Positions 6,796 through 13,078 of a stretch of 14,512 bases of DNA are shown here, piece by piece (within the stretch, counting starts at the first letter, position 1; each line of letters starts with the position of its first letter). The notes beneath the pieces are model-generated. The model was not told the origin of the DNA and searched no databases. It saw only the letters and a list, made by a program, of their open reading frames with translations. The DNA is from Chloroflexota bacterium (GTDB taxonomy: Bacteria > Chloroflexota > Anaerolineae > Anaerolineales > UBA4823). Where the stretch lies: assembly GCA_012798185.1 (NCBI GenBank), contig JAAZNS010000226.1:1-14512 (forward strand). The letters are read 5' to 3'. A program made the translations under genes and the position numbers.

Positions 6796-6817
6796 CCGGG
6801 GCAAATCCCCGGATTTT
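6796..6817 (+). terminator. Probable terminator after tRNA-Val
   Basis: CCGGGG (6796-6801), loop CAAAT and CCCCGG (6807-6812) form a 6-bp GC stem followed by ATTTTAATTT. The T-tract is interrupted, so termination may be partial. It separates the tRNA from the infC promoter at 6851. Confidence 0.65.
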
Positions 6818-6850
6818 AATTTAAAAATTTCAAGAAAAATTTCAAGAATG

Positions 6851-6880
6851 TTGACGATTCTTGCTGGGTTATGGTATCAT
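6851..6880 (+). promoter_or_regulatory. Promoter of the infC-rpmI-rplT operon
   Basis: TTGACG (6851-6856), an 18-base spacer and TATCAT (6875-6880), with TG placed as an extended -10 (TGGTATCAT). Start near 6887. The leader of about 50 bases begins with a weak stem CTAAC (6888-6892) / GTTAG (6905-6909) and ends with the AGGAG ribosome site at 6926-6930. Confidence 0.8.
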
Positions 6881-6936
6881 CCGAAAACTAACCGCAGGAA
6901 AACAGTTAGAATTAAGAAAGTCGAGAGGAGTGAGTT

Positions 6937-7479
6937 ATCAGCGCAAATAATTTTCGGGTAAATGAGATGATTCGCGTGCCTGAAGTACGTTTAATCGGCG
7001 CAGACGGTGAAAATGTTGGTGTTGTTTCGATTGAGGAAGCTTTACGTTTAGCGCGTGAGGCTGAATTTGATCTGGTCGAAGTGGCTCCCAATGCAGACCC
7101 CCCGGTTTGCAGAATCATGGATTTTGGTAAGTTCGTTTATGAACGAGCCAAAAAAGAACGGGAAGCGCGGAAAGCCCAAACCAAAATAGAAGTAAAAGAA
7201 ATCAGGCTTCGTCCTAAAACCAACGAACACCATCGTGATTTAAAAGTGCGCGACGCACGCCGCTGGTTAGAAGCGGGAATGAAGGTGAAAGTCAGAGTAC
7301 GTTTTCGCGGAAGAGAAATCACTTATCCGGAAATTGCTCTAAACGACTTAAAAGAAATTGCCGAAGAATTGGCAGAAATTTCTGTGGTCGAACAAACCCC
7401 TGCTTTGGAAGGCAGAACGATGCTGATGGTATTGGCGCCGGGTAAGACGCCAAAAAAGAAAGAAAGCACTGCGCAATAA
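6937..7479 (+). CDS. infC: Translation initiation factor IF-3, probably starting at an AUC codon
   Basis: IF-3 binds the 30S subunit, blocks premature 50S joining and proofreads the initiator tRNA-start codon pairing. The product has the N-terminal domain (FRVNEMIRVPEVRLIGADGE, then ALRLAREAEFDLVEVAP and ADPPVCRIMDFGKFVYE), the basic linker and the C-terminal domain (KEIRLRPKTNEHHRDLKVRDARRWL, VRVRFRGREITYPE). The ATG at 6967 lacks a ribosome site and would cut off the conserved FRVNEMIR segment. In frame upstream, ATC at 6937 lies six bases after AGGAG (6926-6930), and a TGA at 6931-6933 bounds the frame. No ATG, GTG or TTG lies between. Starting at AUC gives 180 residues, the family's normal length. 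Known family practice (AUU in E. coli) is a rare start codon that lets IF-3 repress itself. Next gene: rpmI, 81 bases on. Confidence 0.93.
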   Translation: MSANNFRVNEMIRVPEVRLIGADGENVGVVSIEEALRLAREAEFDLVEVAPNADPPVCRIMDFGKFVYERAKKEREARKAQTKIEVKEIRLRPKTNEHHRDLKVRDARRWLEAGMKVKVRVRFRGREITYPEIALNDLKEIAEELAEISVVEQTPALEGRTMLMVLAPGKTPKKKESTAQ

Positions 7480-7510
7480 CTCTTTTTATATGATAGAATG
7501 TGGTTTCTGC

Positions 7511-7535
7511 CCGCGGATGGTGGTCTGATCCGCGG
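7511..7535 (+). promoter_or_regulatory. Stem-loop between infC and rpmI
   Basis: CCGCGGAT (7511-7518), a nine-base loop and ATCCGCGG (7528-7535) make a perfect 8-bp stem, followed by TATTTTGTG. It stands about 12 bases before the rpmI ribosome site. It may be an attenuator, an RNA-processing site or part of an L20-type operator. Just upstream, TGATAGAAT (7491-7499) resembles an extended -10 element and could give an internal rpmI-rplT transcript, though no -35 is evident. Confidence 0.5.
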
Positions 7536-7560
7536 TATTTTGTGTGAGAGGAGCGAAACT

Positions 7561-7791
7561 GTGCCACGCAAGAAAACAGTTGGTAAGTATAAAATCAAGA
7601 CGCATAAAGCAACAGCCAAGCGGTTCCGGTTGACCGGAGCAGGGAAGCTGGTGAGAACAAAAGGCGGAAAAAGCCATTTGCGTCGTAGAACTTCGAAGCG
7701 CACTACGCGCCTATTCGAGGAAATGGTGCCGGTAAAGGGCCGCGGTATTATTAAACGCGTCAACCGCCTGGCGCCTTATTTGGAAGATTGA
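7561..7791 (+). CDS. rpmI: 50S ribosomal protein L35 (bL35)
   Basis: Small basic protein of the large ribosomal subunit. It starts at GTG 7561, seven bases after AGAGGAG, and gives 76 residues beginning (M)PRKKTVGKYKIKTHKATAKR. The family core is complete: KIKTHKATAKRFRLTGAGKL, GGKSHLRRRTSKRTTRLF and the C-terminal IIKRVNRLAPYL. It is about ten residues longer than the usual 65, because of a lysine-rich N-terminal extension. An upstream in-frame ATG at 7498 would add a non-conserved segment read through the stem-loop and has no ribosome site, so I reject it. It lies between infC and rplT in the classic order. Confidence 0.95.
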   Translation: MPRKKTVGKYKIKTHKATAKRFRLTGAGKLVRTKGGKSHLRRRTSKRTTRLFEEMVPVKGRGIIKRVNRLAPYLED

Positions 7792-7808
7792 TTATAGTTT
7801 TTTATATT

Positions 7809-7866
7809 GCGGCTACTGAGTGCTTGCAACAGAAAGGCAATAACCTTTCGGCGCTCAGGGGTACGC
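7809..7866 (+). promoter_or_regulatory. Folded leader directly before rplT, candidate L20 autoregulatory site
   Basis: CTGAGTGC (7816-7823) pairs with GCGCTCAG (7851-7858) in 8 bp with one G-U pair. Inside it, GAAAGG (7832-7837) pairs with CCTTTC (7844-7849). A lopsided internal loop of eight bases (TTGCAACA) on one side and one on the other joins the two. Outside, GCG (7809-7811) can pair with CGC (7864-7866), leaving an internal loop GGCTA/GGGTA. The structure ends immediately before the AGGAGAG ribosome site (7867-7873). L20 is known to repress its own operon through leader RNA in other bacteria; that this RNA binds L20 is inference. A weak promoter match, TTGGAA (7780-7785), 17 bases, TATATT (7803-7808), would start transcription inside this element. 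Confidence 0.55.
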
Positions 7867-7879
7867 AGGAGAGAATATT

Positions 7880-8230
7880 ATGGCTCGAGTAAAGACTGGC
7901 TCATACCGTCGCCAGCATCATAAAAAAGTATTAAAGTTTACAAAAGGGCAGTTTGGCACTCGCCACCGTCTCTTCCGGCGGGCGAATGAAGCCATGCTGA
8001 AAAGTATGTGGTATGCCTACCGCGACCGGCGTACCCGCAAACGCGATTTACGCCGTTTATGGATTGCGCGGATTAATGCTGCTGCCCGGCTCAATGGAAC
8101 TACCTACAGCCGCTTGATGCATGCCATAAAGAAAGCCAATATTGCCCTTAATCGTAAGGTTTTGGCTGATCTGGCTGTTCGGCAGCCTGAAGTTTTTTCT
8201 GCGATCATCCAAAAAGCTCAAGCTGGATAA
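7880..8230 (+). CDS. rplT: 50S ribosomal protein L20 (bL20)
   Basis: Basic rRNA-binding protein needed early in 50S assembly; in several bacteria it also represses translation of its own operon. The 116-residue product matches the family throughout: MARVKTGSYRRQHHKKVLKF, GTRHRLFRRANEAMLKSMWYAYRDRR, RKRDLRRLWIARINAAARLNG, YSRLMHAIKKANIALNRKVLADLAV. Length is normal. ATG 7880 has AGGAGAG six bases upstream, right at the foot of a folded leader. It is the last gene of the infC-rpmI-rplT operon, with a strong terminator 40 bases after the stop. Confidence 0.97.
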   Translation: MARVKTGSYRRQHHKKVLKFTKGQFGTRHRLFRRANEAMLKSMWYAYRDRRTRKRDLRRLWIARINAAARLNGTTYSRLMHAIKKANIALNRKVLADLAVRQPEVFSAIIQKAQAG

Positions 8231-8269
8231 TCTTAAGCATTAATGGATAACCTTTTCAGAAATAAAAAT

Positions 8270-8299
8270 CCTCAGGAAGGAATTCTTCCTGAGGTATTT
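8270..8299 (+). terminator. Terminator of the infC-rpmI-rplT operon
   Basis: CCTCAGGAAG (8270-8279), loop GAATT and CTTCCTGAGG (8285-8294) form a perfect 10-bp stem followed by TATTT. It is preceded by AAAAAT, so it could also work weakly on the other strand, though no minus-strand gene uses it here. Confidence 0.85.
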
Positions 8300-8562
8300 C
8301 AATTTAATCATGCAAAACTTTCCCAAGCGATTTGCGTATTTATTAATATGAAAGTTTGATAGGATAACCTAAGCGTATCATCGATTATTTAAAACATTGA
8401 ACAGAGAATAAGGATTTAGTCAACTTAATTAAGATCAAATAATAATAACGACTTTAGTCATTACTACCCAAAAATCAGCGACTGTAACTCTCACTTTAAG
8501 TACTCAAAACAATAATAACCGACCACAATGAATTAAGAACTAAAAACAGGTTGTCGATAGTG
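8300..8562. other. AT-rich intergenic stretch without a recognisable gene
   Basis: About 260 bases with stops in all frames and no ORF with a ribosome site. It holds only small repeats: AATAATAAC at 8441 and 8511, TTTAGTCA at 8415 and 8453, and the palindrome CTTAATTAAG (8424-8433). I see no tRNA, no riboswitch core and no insertion-sequence ends. It may be regulatory DNA for the gene at 8591 or decayed sequence. Confidence 0.6.
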
Positions 8563-8568
8563 TATAAT
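8563..8568 (+). promoter_or_regulatory. -10 element of the DUF1232-phosphoesterase operon
   Basis: Perfect TATAAT. Transcription would begin near 8575, leaving a very short leader with GGAGG (8579-8583) seven bases before ATG 8591. At 17 bases upstream there is no good -35 (CTAAAA), so an activator may be needed or the promoter is weak. Confidence 0.55.
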
Positions 8569-8590
8569 GCCGTAATTCGGAGGTTGAAAG

Positions 8591-8962
8591 ATGGATTCAA
8601 AAAGCGATCGTATGATCAGAGCTTCTAAGGGTGGAGGAATTTTTCAAGGATTGACAATACAAATCAAATTAATCCTCAGATTATTAGCTGATCGAAGAGT
8701 AAATCCTCTTTTAAAATTACTGCCCATTGGATCAATAATTTATATGTTGGTTCCTGATATTATGATTGGTCCTCTGGACGATGCGGCGATTATCTGGTTA
8801 GGGACTTATTTATTCATTGAGCTTTGCCCTCCCGATGTAGTCAAAGAGCACTTGGATGCGATAAAACGCATTTCCACGGGCGAGATCCCCGATCCGCTGC
8901 AGGGCAAAAAAGAAGAAGATATTGTGGATGCTGAATTTTGGGAGGAGGATAAGGGTTCGTGA
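8591..8962 (+). CDS. DUF1232 (YkvA-like) small membrane-associated protein
   Basis: 123-residue protein of unknown biochemical function. The centre matches the DUF1232/YkvA pattern: IKLILRLLADRRVNPLLKLLPIG (about 25-47), a hydrophobic hairpin IIYMLVPDIMIGPLDDAAIIW, and LFIELCPPDVVKEHL. It has two hydrophobic stretches (about 43-58 and 66-80) around the conserved proline/aspartate turn (PDIMIGPLDD). The C-terminus is strongly acidic (EEDIVDAEFWEEDKG). GGAGG lies seven bases before the ATG. Its TGA overlaps the GTG start of the next gene by four bases (GTGA), so the two are translationally coupled. Family assignment is likely; function unknown. Confidence 0.75.
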   Translation: MDSKSDRMIRASKGGGIFQGLTIQIKLILRLLADRRVNPLLKLLPIGSIIYMLVPDIMIGPLDDAAIIWLGTYLFIELCPPDVVKEHLDAIKRISTGEIPDPLQGKKEEDIVDAEFWEEDKGS

Positions 8963-10311
8963 AGTTTTCTTTAATGCTGGTACCTTTATTGGTATTAGTA
9001 TTTTGCGCCTGCACCGGTATCCAAAGTGATATTTCGCAGCCAATTCTGTTCTCTACGAATACGCAGGGTGTTGTACCCACCAACAAGCCTTCTGATACAC
9101 CGACATTACCCGCCTCGCCAGTCTTAACGGCTTCAGCAACACCAACACCTTTCCCCGATTATTTTTCGAGATCCTACTCCCTGAGTAATATCGAGTATGT
9201 TATCCCATTAACTGTTCGGCATGTGACAGAACAGAGTGCGACACTTTTCTTTGAAATTTCCAAACCATCTGCCGGACTATTGATCGTTCGTTCCATTGAT
9301 CCGCAGAAACCGCTTCAAAAAGAAATAATCCTCCCCGAAAATCAAACAAGGCATATGATTACACTTGATAATTTATTGCCCGATAATCATTATCAGGTAA
9401 TCATATTACTTGGAGAAAGAGAATCTGTTTATAAGGAAGCAGTATTTAATGGAAAAGCCTGGGGGGTGGTAAATTTTCATACCGCCTCCAACGAAAAACC
9501 AATAAAGGTTGGCGTTCTTGGCGATGCAAGCTTTGGAGATGATGCAACCAAGGATTTGATCGAATTGATGGCTTCGCAAAATTTGGATTTTGTAATAAAC
9601 ACCGGCGATATTGTTTATGAAGTCGACCGCGTTGATTTGATCAATTCTTATGCACTTAAGTTCTTCGAGCCATTCTCTCTCCTGTTGCATCAATACCCGG
9701 TATATACTGTGCTGGGAAATCATGATTATGATGCCGCGGTTGAATGGCAGGGAGAACCTTTTTATCATTATGCTTTCCCTGCTTTTGCCGACCAAAACTT
9801 CGGTTATCCGGAGTCGCGTATAGGGAATCAATATTATGCATTCGCTTATCAGGATATTCAGTTTTTGATGCTGGATTCACAAGTGTTGTTTGGGGAAGAA
9901 GGCCGTGCAGATCAAGAAGCCTGGATGAAGGAGCGCCTGGCAGATACGCGCTATCGTATTACGATACCCATATGCCATGTAGCACCCTTCAGCAGCAGCG
10001 CTGTGCACCCTAATGATAGTCTACCAGTGCGATACTCATGGACACCGATATTTGAAGCAGGCAATGTGCCGGTTGTTTTCTCTGGACATTTTCATCATTA
10101 CGAGCGGCTTTTTGTCAATGGGATCACTTATATCGTAACCGGCGGCGGATCGTCCACTCTGTATGCACAAGGCAGCCAATTGCCAGAAAGCCAGATCTAT
10201 GCCCGGCGTACTCATTTTGTATTGATGGAAATCTTCGAAGATCAAATAAAAATTCGTGCGATATCAAAAGAGGGGGAGATTATTGATGAGACGAGTATCC
10301 GTTTACCTTGA
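8959..10311 (+). CDS. Exported calcineurin-like metallophosphoesterase, probable lipoprotein
   Basis: 450-residue surface enzyme with a two-metal phosphoesterase domain of the purple acid phosphatase type. Residues 1-18 are a signal peptide (MKFSLMLVPLLVLVFCAC). Cys18 is a plausible lipid-anchor site, though FCA is a poor lipobox. A Ser/Thr/Pro-rich linker follows (about 32-68), then a fibronectin-like N-terminal domain (about 78-175). The catalytic domain starts at KVGVLGDASFGDD (Asp189), with NTGDIVYE (Asp217), VLGNHDYDA (Asn254, His255), ICHVAPFSS (His340) and FSGHFHHYER (His377, His379), so all metal ligands appear present. It starts at GTG 8959, overlapping the DUF1232 stop, with GGAGGAGG upstream. 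Substrate (phosphomonoester, phosphodiester or nucleotide) is not predictable. Confidence 0.9.
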   Translation: MKFSLMLVPLLVLVFCACTGIQSDISQPILFSTNTQGVVPTNKPSDTPTLPASPVLTASATPTPFPDYFSRSYSLSNIEYVIPLTVRHVTEQSATLFFEISKPSAGLLIVRSIDPQKPLQKEIILPENQTRHMITLDNLLPDNHYQVIILLGERESVYKEAVFNGKAWGVVNFHTASNEKPIKVGVLGDASFGDDATKDLIELMASQNLDFVINTGDIVYEVDRVDLINSYALKFFEPFSLLLHQYPVYTVLGNHDYDAAVEWQGEPFYHYAFPAFADQNFGYPESRIGNQYYAFAYQDIQFLMLDSQVLFGEEGRADQEAWMKERLADTRYRITIPICHVAPFSSSAVHPNDSLPVRYSWTPIFEAGNVPVVFSGHFHHYERLFVNGITYIVTGGGSSTLYAQGSQLPESQIYARRTHFVLMEIFEDQIKIRAISKEGEIIDETSIRLP

Positions 10312-10334
10312 TGCCTCAAATATCGACGCACCAT

Positions 10335-10386
10335 AAATTCACCCTCGCTTTTTTTACGAATGACAAAGCGAGGGTGGTGTGAATTT
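10335..10386. terminator. Large hairpin between convergent genes
   Basis: CACCCTCGCTTT (10340-10351) pairs with AAAGCGAGGGTG (10365-10376) in 12 perfect bp around a 13-base loop. An alternative partner for the outer arm is AAATTCAC (10335-10342) with GTGAATTT (10379-10386). It sits between the stops of the plus-strand phosphoesterase and minus-strand livF, so it probably ends both transcripts. Neither side has a good T-tract, so it may instead be mainly a 3'-end stabiliser. Confidence 0.65.
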
Positions 10387-10425
10387 CGGATATATTGAAG
10401 GCGTGTAAATTGAAATCAGGATGAA

Positions 10426-11169
10426 TTATCCAGTCTGCAGCTTTGCACCTCCCAGGTAAGCAGCTTTGACATGTTCGTTTTCTTTAAGCTCAGCAGCGGG
10501 TCCGTTGATTACAATTTTCCCGGTTTCCAAAATATACCCATGATTGGCTATGGAAAGCGCCTTACGGGCGTTTTGTTCAACCAAGAGGATCGATACTTTC
10601 TCTTCTTCGTGAATTTTCCTAATGACTTTGAAAATTTCTTGAACAAGGATTGGTGCCAAACCCAGGGAAGGTTCATCGAGGAGCAAAATTTTTGGTTTGC
10701 AAATCAGCCCTCGCCCAATGGCAAGCATTTGTTGTTCTCCGCCAGAAAGCGTGCCTGCCAGTTGTTTGCGGCGTGTTTTCAAGATCGGGAATAATGTGAA
10801 AATCCACTCTTTCGTTTCCTGTATTTGGCGGGCGTTTAATTGCTTGCGAACTCCCCAGGCACCTAGGTTTAAATTCTCTTCTACGGATAGGGTTGCAAAA
10901 ACTTTACGCCCTTCGGGAATGTGCGCCATGCCCAATCCAGCCAGCTTATGAGGGGGGAACTTGCTTAAATCTTCACCCATCAAGCGCACAGAGCCGCTTT
11001 TAATGGACATTAATCCAGAGATCACTTTAAGTAAGGTCGTTTTTCCTGCTCCATTAGCACCAAGAACGGCGACGACATCTCCGGATGGGATTTCCAACGA
11101 AACACCTTTTAACGCCTCAACAGCGCCATAGGCAACAACCAAGTTTTCGACAGAAAGCAGCGCGTCTAT
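10426..11169 (-). CDS. livF: Branched-chain amino acid-type ABC importer, ATPase LivF; probable AUA start
   Basis: One of the two ATPases of a hydrophobic-amino-acid (HAAT) importer. It has Walker A GANGAGKT, Q-loop region AHIPEGRKVFATLSVEENL, signature LSGGEQQMLAIGRGL, Walker B ILLLDEPSLGLAP and H-loop LLVEQNA, all in LivF style. The start is odd. The first ATG/GTG/TTG-type codon is TTG 11142, with no ribosome site, and it would delete the conserved LLSVENL strand. AGGAGG inside the end of the upstream gene is followed after six bases by ATA 11169, giving (M)DALLSVENLVVAYGAVEAL, 247 residues, normal for LivF. CTG 11160 is the alternative. A base error turning ATG into ATA is also possible. 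One base separates it from the upstream stop, so it is coupled to livM-livG. Confidence 0.92.
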   Translation of the reverse strand: MDALLSVENLVVAYGAVEALKGVSLEIPSGDVVAVLGANGAGKTTLLKVISGLMSIKSGSVRLMGEDLSKFPPHKLAGLGMAHIPEGRKVFATLSVEENLNLGAWGVRKQLNARQIQETKEWIFTLFPILKTRRKQLAGTLSGGEQQMLAIGRGLICKPKILLLDEPSLGLAPILVQEIFKVIRKIHEEEKVSILLVEQNARKALSIANHGYILETGKIVINGPAAELKENEHVKAAYLGGAKLQTG

Positions 11170-11170
11170 G

Positions 11171-13075
11171 TTACTCCTCCTTTCCCAGGTAGGCTTCGAT
11201 AACCTGTGGATTTTGATAAATTTCGCGTGGTAAGCCCTCAGCGATTTTATTGCCCATATCCAACACTGTAACCCAATCTGAGATACCCATCACCACATTC
11301 ATATCATGTTCGATAAGGAAAAGGGTAAATCCTTCGGCAATCAAAGTCTTCAAGAATTCCATCAGCTCTTCAGTTTCCTTATCGTTTAAACCAGATGATG
11401 GTTCATCAAGGATGAGAAGGGTTGGGTCGGTTGCTAGGGCGCGGGCGATTTCCAGCAGCCGCTGTTTGCCATAAGGCAAATTGCGCGCCAGTTCGTTGCG
11501 ATACTCCCACAAGCCTACCTGATGTAATCGATGAGATGCAATTTCTAATATCCTTCGGTCTTCTGTTTTTTGAGCAGGGGTATGTACGATCGATGACCAT
11601 ACACCGCTGTTTGCATGGCAATGTGGACCAGACATTACGTTTTCAATGCAAGTAAGGGATGGGAACAAACGGATATTTTGAAACGTACGGGCAATGCCTT
11701 TCGATATCACTACATGAGGTTTGAGTTTGGTAATATCTTCCCCTTTAAAAATTACTTTTCCGGTTGTTGGATGGTAAATACCGGTGATGACATTGAAGAG
11801 CGTGGTTTTTCCCGCGCCATTTGGTCCGATTAGTGAGGTAATCTTGCCTGCATTAATCTTCATATCGAACTGATTGACAGCCACAAGACCGCCGAATTGC
11901 ATTGTAAGATTTTGGGTTTCTAATACCACACCATTGGACGGAATTTGCGTCTGTGGGGAAGCGGTTTTAACCTGCTCAGAAATGGTTGGAGATGAAGGGT
12001 TTACATTCGTTTGCTGTAAAACTTTCTCGATGAATTTATCTTCATCGTGGGGAATTCCTGAAATTCCAAGCCCGCGTAGTCCGATCCCTTCCCTGCGGCG
12101 GGGCAGAATACCTGCCGGGCGGAAAATCATCATCACTACCAGCGCAGCGCCAAAGAACAACAGGCGATAACTGGCAAATTGGCGAAAGATTTCGGGGAAG
12201 ATAACCACGATGGCTGCACCCAATATATTCCCCGGAATTGAACCCAAACCGCCAAGCAATACAATCACAAAAAACAGCACCGAATCCATAAAGGTGTAAT
12301 GGGCGGGTGAGATGATCATCATTTTCGATGCGTAGATATTTCCGGCTAAACCAGCCAGGGCAGCGCCTATAACAAAAGCAATGAGTTTGTAATAGCGCAC
12401 GTCGATTCCATTGGCTTCAGCTGCAATCTCATCCTCACGGATGAAATTCCAAGCCCGCCCAACACGCGATTTTTGCAGATTAACCAAACCCAGGATGACC
12501 AGACCAACTAAAATCCATACATAATAATAAAATTGGATTGGACTCTGCAATTTGAATAATCCAAAATCGGGGTTGCCGATGCCGGTGATGCCGTTGGCGC
12601 CGTTGGTCAAACCGAAGGGATTATTCAATGCTGCAATGCGGATGATTTCCCCGATACCGATCGTGACAATACACAGGTAATCACCCCTCAGGTGAATAAT
12701 GGGCGAGGTAACAAGATAAGCAAATGCCCCAGCAGTTATGGCACTCAACGGAAACAGGATGATAATGGGAATTTTCAATTGTACATATAGTATGCCTGTT
12801 GTGTAGGCGCCGATGGCATAAAACGCTGCATGTCCCAGGTCAAATAGCCCTACTTCACCCAAAACAATATTGAGACTAAGCCCCAGCAGTACATAAATAC
12901 CAACGAAAAAGCCTACATCAATCCAATAATTATTTACGATACGCAGAAAAGGATACAAAATTACCAGGAGGATCGTTAATCCTAGCCATATTATCGAGCT
13001 GCGGCCAGAGGGCGCGCTGCCCGTCTTTTGTGATTTTAGAATACGTTGGGAAAGTTTCTGGGTGATGTTGCTCAT
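11171..13075 (-). CDS. livMG: Fused LivM permease - LivG ATPase of the HAAT importer
   Basis: 634-residue fusion of the second permease and the first ATPase. Residues about 28-320 are LivM, with multiple membrane helices and the motifs GLFDLGHAAFYAIGAY (77-91) and GDYLCIVTIGIGEIIR (131-146). The cytoplasmic coupling segment SRVGRAWNFIREDEIAAEANGI lies at about 203-224, ending in IFRPAGILP. A hydrophilic, Ser/Thr/Gln-rich linker spans about 325-383. LivG follows from about 383, with Walker A GPNGAGKT (417-424), RTFQNIRLF (463-471), signature LPYGKQRLLEIARAL (533-547), Walker B LLILDEPSSGLN (553-564) and EHD (589-591). ATG 13075 is three bases after the livH stop, with GGAG overlapping the end of livH. 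The reading frame is continuous, so this is a true fusion and not a frameshift artefact. Confidence 0.94.
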   Translation of the reverse strand: MSNITQKLSQRILKSQKTGSAPSGRSSIIWLGLTILLVILYPFLRIVNNYWIDVGFFVGIYVLLGLSLNIVLGEVGLFDLGHAAFYAIGAYTTGILYVQLKIPIIILFPLSAITAGAFAYLVTSPIIHLRGDYLCIVTIGIGEIIRIAALNNPFGLTNGANGITGIGNPDFGLFKLQSPIQFYYYVWILVGLVILGLVNLQKSRVGRAWNFIREDEIAAEANGIDVRYYKLIAFVIGAALAGLAGNIYASKMMIISPAHYTFMDSVLFFVIVLLGGLGSIPGNILGAAIVVIFPEIFRQFASYRLLFFGAALVVMMIFRPAGILPRRREGIGLRGLGISGIPHDEDKFIEKVLQQTNVNPSSPTISEQVKTASPQTQIPSNGVVLETQNLTMQFGGLVAVNQFDMKINAGKITSLIGPNGAGKTTLFNVITGIYHPTTGKVIFKGEDITKLKPHVVISKGIARTFQNIRLFPSLTCIENVMSGPHCHANSGVWSSIVHTPAQKTEDRRILEIASHRLHQVGLWEYRNELARNLPYGKQRLLEIARALATDPTLLILDEPSSGLNDKETEELMEFLKTLIAEGFTLFLIEHDMNVVMGISDWVTVLDMGNKIAEGLPREIYQNPQVIEAYLGKEE

Positions 13076-13078
13076 GCT

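Noticed and set aside
7323..7763. 146-codon antisense ORF opposite infC and rpmI
   Set aside because: It mirrors the codon pattern of two well-conserved genes on the other strand and shows no ribosome site or recognisable domain.
8243..8353. Short ORF of 36 codons beginning MDNLFRNKN after rplT
   Set aside because: It has no ribosome site and runs straight through the rplT terminator hairpin.
8411..8520. Repeated AATAATAAC and TTTAGTCA motifs as a possible CRISPR or iteron array
   Set aside because: Only two copies each, short, unevenly spaced and in AT-rich DNA; consistent with chance.
11441..11482. ABC signature LPYGKQ in LivG instead of LSYGQQ, as a possible defect
   Set aside because: From memory, LPYG variants are common among LivG proteins, and Walker A, Walker B and the H-loop are intact.
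11874..12170. Antisense ORFs opposite the LivM-LivG gene
   Set aside because: They lie wholly inside a strongly coding gene and their translations show no family features.
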